Shown here: positions 60,581 to 64,000 of the stretch, one piece after another | Layout: each line of letters starts with the position of its first letter | Position numbering within the stretch: the first letter of the stretch is position 1 | Source of the DNA: Syngnathus acus | Taxonomy: Eukaryota; Chordata; Actinopteri; Syngnathiformes; Syngnathidae | Direction of reading: 5' to 3' | DNA: 64,000 nucleotides | NCBI RefSeq assembly: GCF_901709675.1 | Contig: NC_051095.1 | Span: 15,915,956-15,979,955 of the forward strand | Made by a program: the position numbers and the translations under genes | The notes under the pieces: generated by a model | Databases searched by the model: none | Told to the model about the DNA's origin: nothing | What the model saw: the letters and a program-made list of their open reading frames with translations, nothing else

Positions 60581-60906
60581 CACAAGTATCAAACTCAAGG
60601 CCCGGGGGCCAGATACGGCCCGCCACATCAGTTTATGTGGCCCGCCAAGACAAATTGTGCAAAGAAATTTGTGTCATTACTAGAATTGCTAATTCTCTTC
60701 ACTTTTACTAATATATTTTTAAAAAAATATTTGACCAGTTTTTACTCATCTGATTTGAAAAGGAGTTATTTGTCAGTTTGTTTTGTAGCTTTAACTGTAT
60801 ATAATATGAGGTGCTCATACATTTATTTGGGTTGACAATCATAATGGCCCTCCGAAAGAAGCTATGACTACAATGCGGCCCGTGAAAAAAATGTTTAACA
60901 CCCCTG
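60581..60906. mobile_element. hAT-type MITE, 326 bp, with perfect 8-bp TSD
   Basis: ATCTATGC flanks both ends (60573-60580 and 60907-60914). The right end reads ...TTTAACACCCCTG; the left end CACAAGTATCAAACTCAAGG is a mutated counterpart of CAGGGGTGTTAAAC. GGCCCG-rich subterminal blocks mirror each other. Inserted about 50 bp beyond the CpG-rich APBB2 promoter. Confidence 0.8.
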
Positions 60907-61265
60907 ATCTATGCCCTACCTCACACCGGAAGACGTGAATGCGTTACATACTGCATAAGATGGATCTGCTACCATTTGTATTAATATTTTATAAAGTATT
61001 TCTTGCTAATTTCCGGTAAGATGCAAGTCAAGACGTCCGCCAGCATCATTAGGTGCACCTTTCTGGAACTGTATAGAGGTGCCAAACTACACTCAGACCA
61101 AGTAAACTCGCAAATTTAAATTACAGACTATATCTGTACCTGGCCAAAGGGCAAATATAATCTAGCAACGCCTAAGAGTTGAATACCTCTGTGAGAGTCA
61201 TTTAAATATTAGAGAGTTTACATTTGAAACATTTTTTTAAATTCAAGAAATAGATGTTTTTTACT

Positions 61266-61460
61266 GGGGCACAAAATGAGCCGTGCATGAACATCACCTG
61301 TTCAAAGAACAAAACCAACAGAATGCATGAACTCACAACAAATTACATACTGGCAAATCAGAATTTACACAATAAATCAGGTTTGTTCGGACCTCCTCAG
61401 TGGAGACTGTCGAACCCCTGAGACCAACTCACCGAACCCCTAGGGTTCGATCGAACCCAG
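61266..61460 (-). mobile_element. Inverted, end-truncated relative of the MITE at 427-696
   Basis: The reverse complement repeats GGGTTCGATCGAACCCTAGG, GGTGAGTTGGTCTCAGGGG, GTCCGAACAAACCTGATTTA and TGATGTTCATGCACGGCTC in the same order as 445-640. The outer TTCTTAACC terminal repeats are missing or mutated. Confidence 0.75.
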
Positions 61461-62308
61461 ATTAATTTGGGACATAAGAGTGCAAAGCGCAAATAAAATG
61501 ACAAAAAGGTAATTTGTGGTTCAATGCCAATGAGAGCACTACAACTTCTCAAATTCCTGAATGCTCTCACAGGATAATTTATTGTTGCCGTTTGACAAGA
61601 AAGGGCGAGTGGGGATGCTCGTCGCGCGACGTGTTTACATCGTCTTCAGAAACACATCGCATTTTGATGATGCTCGAGTCGTGTGACTGTTTGCAGTCGG
61701 GGTTGCCATATCCTTTTCCCCCCTGTCTATTTAAGCCTTGTTTACAGTGTGTTTAGCATGGTTTTATTTTGAAGTCTAAGAAGAGAAAACCTGGCATCCT
61801 TGAAATAAATGAACTGCCGTTCAAAACCATTCATTGGCCCCGGAATGAACGCGTTCACGAAGCAAAAATGCACTACGTTCAGTTTCCATTCGTCCAAATT
61901 ATGAACGAGTTTATGAACTTTCGTTTATTGAAGGCGTTCAGGTACAACACTGAATACTACACACACTGATTTTCACCATCCTGCATGTATACATGTAACA
62001 CTCTAGTGAAAATGCACACATGCATTTGTTGAGCACCCATCATAGGTGTTATGTAGAACTACAGATTGATAGACTGCTGAGATAGGCTCCAGTGTATATT
62101 GTTTACGAGTGCTCGTATCGGAGATTTTGGATGTAGCCCAATATCATCCTGAATTGTTTTGTGGGCTGATAGCGGATCGATAGCCAATATCAATATTGCA
62201 ATCGGATAACCGTAGTTTGCATTTCAAACTACAGTATGCACGTGTGCAACCATAATAAAACCATAATATATCAGAACAGATAATATATTTTTGTGCTGCA
62301 CTTGGCAG

Positions 62309-63776
62309 TTAGCCAACCCCTACCATCCACTGGTAGGATTTTCCCTCCAAATCTTGTGGATGAAGATGAAGAGCGGGACAAGAGAGCATTGGGGTCATAT
62401 CTATGCTCCCGGTGCTCCAGCAGTAAGGCAGGAAGGGAAGGGTGCCAGAAGGGCTTGTGTCAACACGCACGTCGTCGGCCAGAGAGGACATCGGTGGCTG
62501 AAGATCGCGGTCGAACACAGAAAAGCATGGCAAAGAACGGATGGAGCGCAACACTGCAGAAGATACAATAAAGTCAGTAATTTAATCAAAAGACACACAA
62601 CATGCACTTTCACTCACCGTCCGTTTCAATGGGAGATGCCAGTGAAAGCTGAGCCTGCTTGTTGCCTGCTTGAGCCGCTCGTTTGTACAATTCAATTGCT
62701 TTTCTCAGGCTTTGAGGGACCCCAAAGCCGCTTTCATAGCACTGGCCCAAAAGGAGCAGAGCAGTATTATCCTAAACACAAGGAAGGAATAAATATCCCA
62801 GGTCATATAAAGGAGCTTCACGATCAATTAACACATATCTGCTGTGGTAACTTATAAATATATTAATATAGTTATTTGACTATACAAAATATTAATATCT
62901 ACAGCAGTATTTCTAAACACTTCTGTTGAATTTTTTAGTCATATCTGTATATTTCTGTTTGAATTGCATGCAAAGACACTAACGTTGATACACAAGTCAA
63001 AAGCCCTTTTTTGCATTTTTGAAAATGAAGTCAAACAATACATTAAAACCTCACTCTACAAATGGAAAAAGCACTAAAACCTTTGATCAAAGTGTGCTGT
63101 TTTTTGTAATACAATAATTTGTCATTTTGCCACTGATTGTACCCTCTGGCAACTGTGCTTCTATGTTGTGTTTTTGTGTTTATCTAAGCTAATATGGAGA
63201 ATATTATAACTCTCGCACAGTTCTGAATTTTACATTTTGTGGTAACAGCTGGTTTCTTTCTGGATACATATTGATGCTAGCATTGAAACACCTTTTCATT
63301 TCATTGAAACACCTTTTCATTTCATTTAGAATTCAAACGATCTATCCTCCAAGTACTCGCGCAGATGGAAAAGTAAAGTTCTTAATAAAAAATCAAGAAC
63401 CCTAAGAAGGCTGTAAGCATAAAGAAGGTTGCTCACATTGCTCTCGGCTGCCATCTGCAGATAATGCACTGACTTGCTGGCATCTCTCACTGGCTCCCAG
63501 GAGTACACAGACGCTAGGCATAACTGAGCCTGAAAGAAAGGAATTGAGGTAAAAAAAAAAAAAAGAAACAATATTGGGGAAAGAAAAGTAACATTGATTT
63601 GTGATGATGATTCCCACCTTTGTCAGACCTGCTGCAGCAGCCTTCTCGAGGAGGCTGATGGCTGTGTTCAACTTTTCTTCACTCTCGTACCCGCTCCTGG
63701 TCAGGAACAGTTTTGCGCATCGGTACTGTGCCTGTTTGTGACCCGCCGCTGCTGCCCGCCAATAGTAATGGGATGC
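62309..63776 (-). CDS. DELE1: DELE1, mitochondrial stress messenger (C-terminal part)
   Basis: DELE1 is imported into mitochondria; on stress OMA1 cleaves it and the C-terminal repeat domain activates the kinase HRI in the cytosol, starting the integrated stress response. Four minus-strand exons: 63776-63618, 63529-63437, 62771-62618, 62553-62309, giving 216 residues plus TAA with phases closing. Visible: Sel1/TPR-like repeats ASHYYWRAAAAGHKQAQYR, ISLLEKAAAAGLTKAQLCLA, SVHYLQMAAESNDNTALLLL, GQCYESGFGVPQSLRKAIEL and KRAAQAGNKQAQLSLAS, then a Ser/Leu-rich tail ending in WMVGVG, like the short tail of mammalian DELE1. The N-terminal half, with the targeting sequence and cleavage region, lies to the right of the window. 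A different Sel1-repeat protein is possible, but the tail argues against it. Confidence 0.85.
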
Positions 63777-63875
63777 CTACAGGACGGAACAGGAGAAAAA
63801 GGAGACTTGAGACAACTAAGAAAGCAAGAACTTAAATTACTACATTGTGGTAGAGTGTGAGCTTTTTACATGTCT

Positions 63876-64000
63876 TCAAGTGGCTCTCAAACATTTTGTA
63901 CTGTGTACCACCTAAAAAAAGTTTGTAAAAATCAAATGTAAATGTATTGAACTTAAAAAATAAATACAACAGAAGTGTATTCAGCCAGTGATTTTGCTCT
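63876..64000 (+). mobile_element. hAT-like repeat fragment, cut by window edge
   Basis: GTGGCTCTCAAAC...GTACCACCTAAAAAAAG matches the start of the repeat at 51044-51360. It lies in the DELE1 intron to the right of the exon at 63618-63776. Confidence 0.4.

Larger units (their letters stand above)
60531..62308. other. Intergenic APBB2 / DELE1
   Basis: Two hAT-type MITEs and an AT-rich remainder; a patch with GAACG(C/A)GTTCA-type words sits at about 61810-61950. DELE1's 3' UTR should start at 62308 and run leftwards; AATAAA candidates on the minus strand lie at about 61578-61583 and 61763-61768. Confidence 0.5.

Noticed and set aside
62291-62857. 188-codon open frame on the + strand
   Set aside because: It is antisense to the last two DELE1 exons, whose phases and homology are clear on the minus strand.

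Overview
This is a stretch of teleost fish nuclear genome. The evidence is spliced vertebrate genes with consensus GT/AG junctions, an AT-rich intronic background, abundant (GT)n, (GATA)n, (CTTT)n and (GAGT)n microsatellites, and fish-type hAT, mariner-like and LINE/SINE fragments. Proteins were rebuilt by joining exons whose phases close without remainder. The species cannot be told from the sequence; a percomorph-like fish fits the repeats.

Layout, left to right: (1) 42-3979 (+), CHRNA9-type nicotinic receptor subunit without its first exon(s). (2) About 4.0-6.4 kb, a spacer with an initiator tRNA-Met gene (minus strand), a CTCF-like motif, a long (GATA)n tract and the likely NSUN7 promoter with an X-box-like palindrome. 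(3) 6442-30131 (+), NSUN7, 12 coding exons and 735 aa. One intron carries a 4-kb fold-back structure (13889-17851) that holds a 355-bp tandem array, a tRNA-like SINE head and a LINE tail with a target-site duplication. (4) 30132-34541, the convergent intergenic region, with an ACTAGT-rich island and a mariner-like MITE. (5) 34542-54879 (-), APBB2 (FE65-like), 13 coding exons and 908 aa, with a WW domain and two PTB domains; a CpG-rich probable first exon/promoter lies at about 60.1-60.5 kb. (6) 62309-63776 (-), the last four coding exons of DELE1, running off the right edge.

The CHRNA9 / NSUN7 / APBB2 neighbourhood, including the NSUN7-APBB2 tail-to-tail arrangement, matches the block on human chromosome 4p14. 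Here RBM47 is absent between CHRNA9 and NSUN7, and DELE1 lies beyond APBB2. The genes do not form a pathway: they are an acetylcholine-gated channel subunit, an RNA-methyltransferase-like protein, an APP-binding adaptor and a mitochondrial stress messenger.

I found no CRISPR array, prokaryotic defence system or intact transposase. The most notable protein-level points are a Tyr in place of the second signature Trp of the APBB2 WW domain, a GC-AG intron in APBB2, a degenerate methyltransferase motif IV in NSUN7 and a cysteine-rich M3-M4 loop in CHRNA9. The most notable DNA-level points are the fold-back structure, the ACTAGT island and three MITEs with intact target-site duplications.
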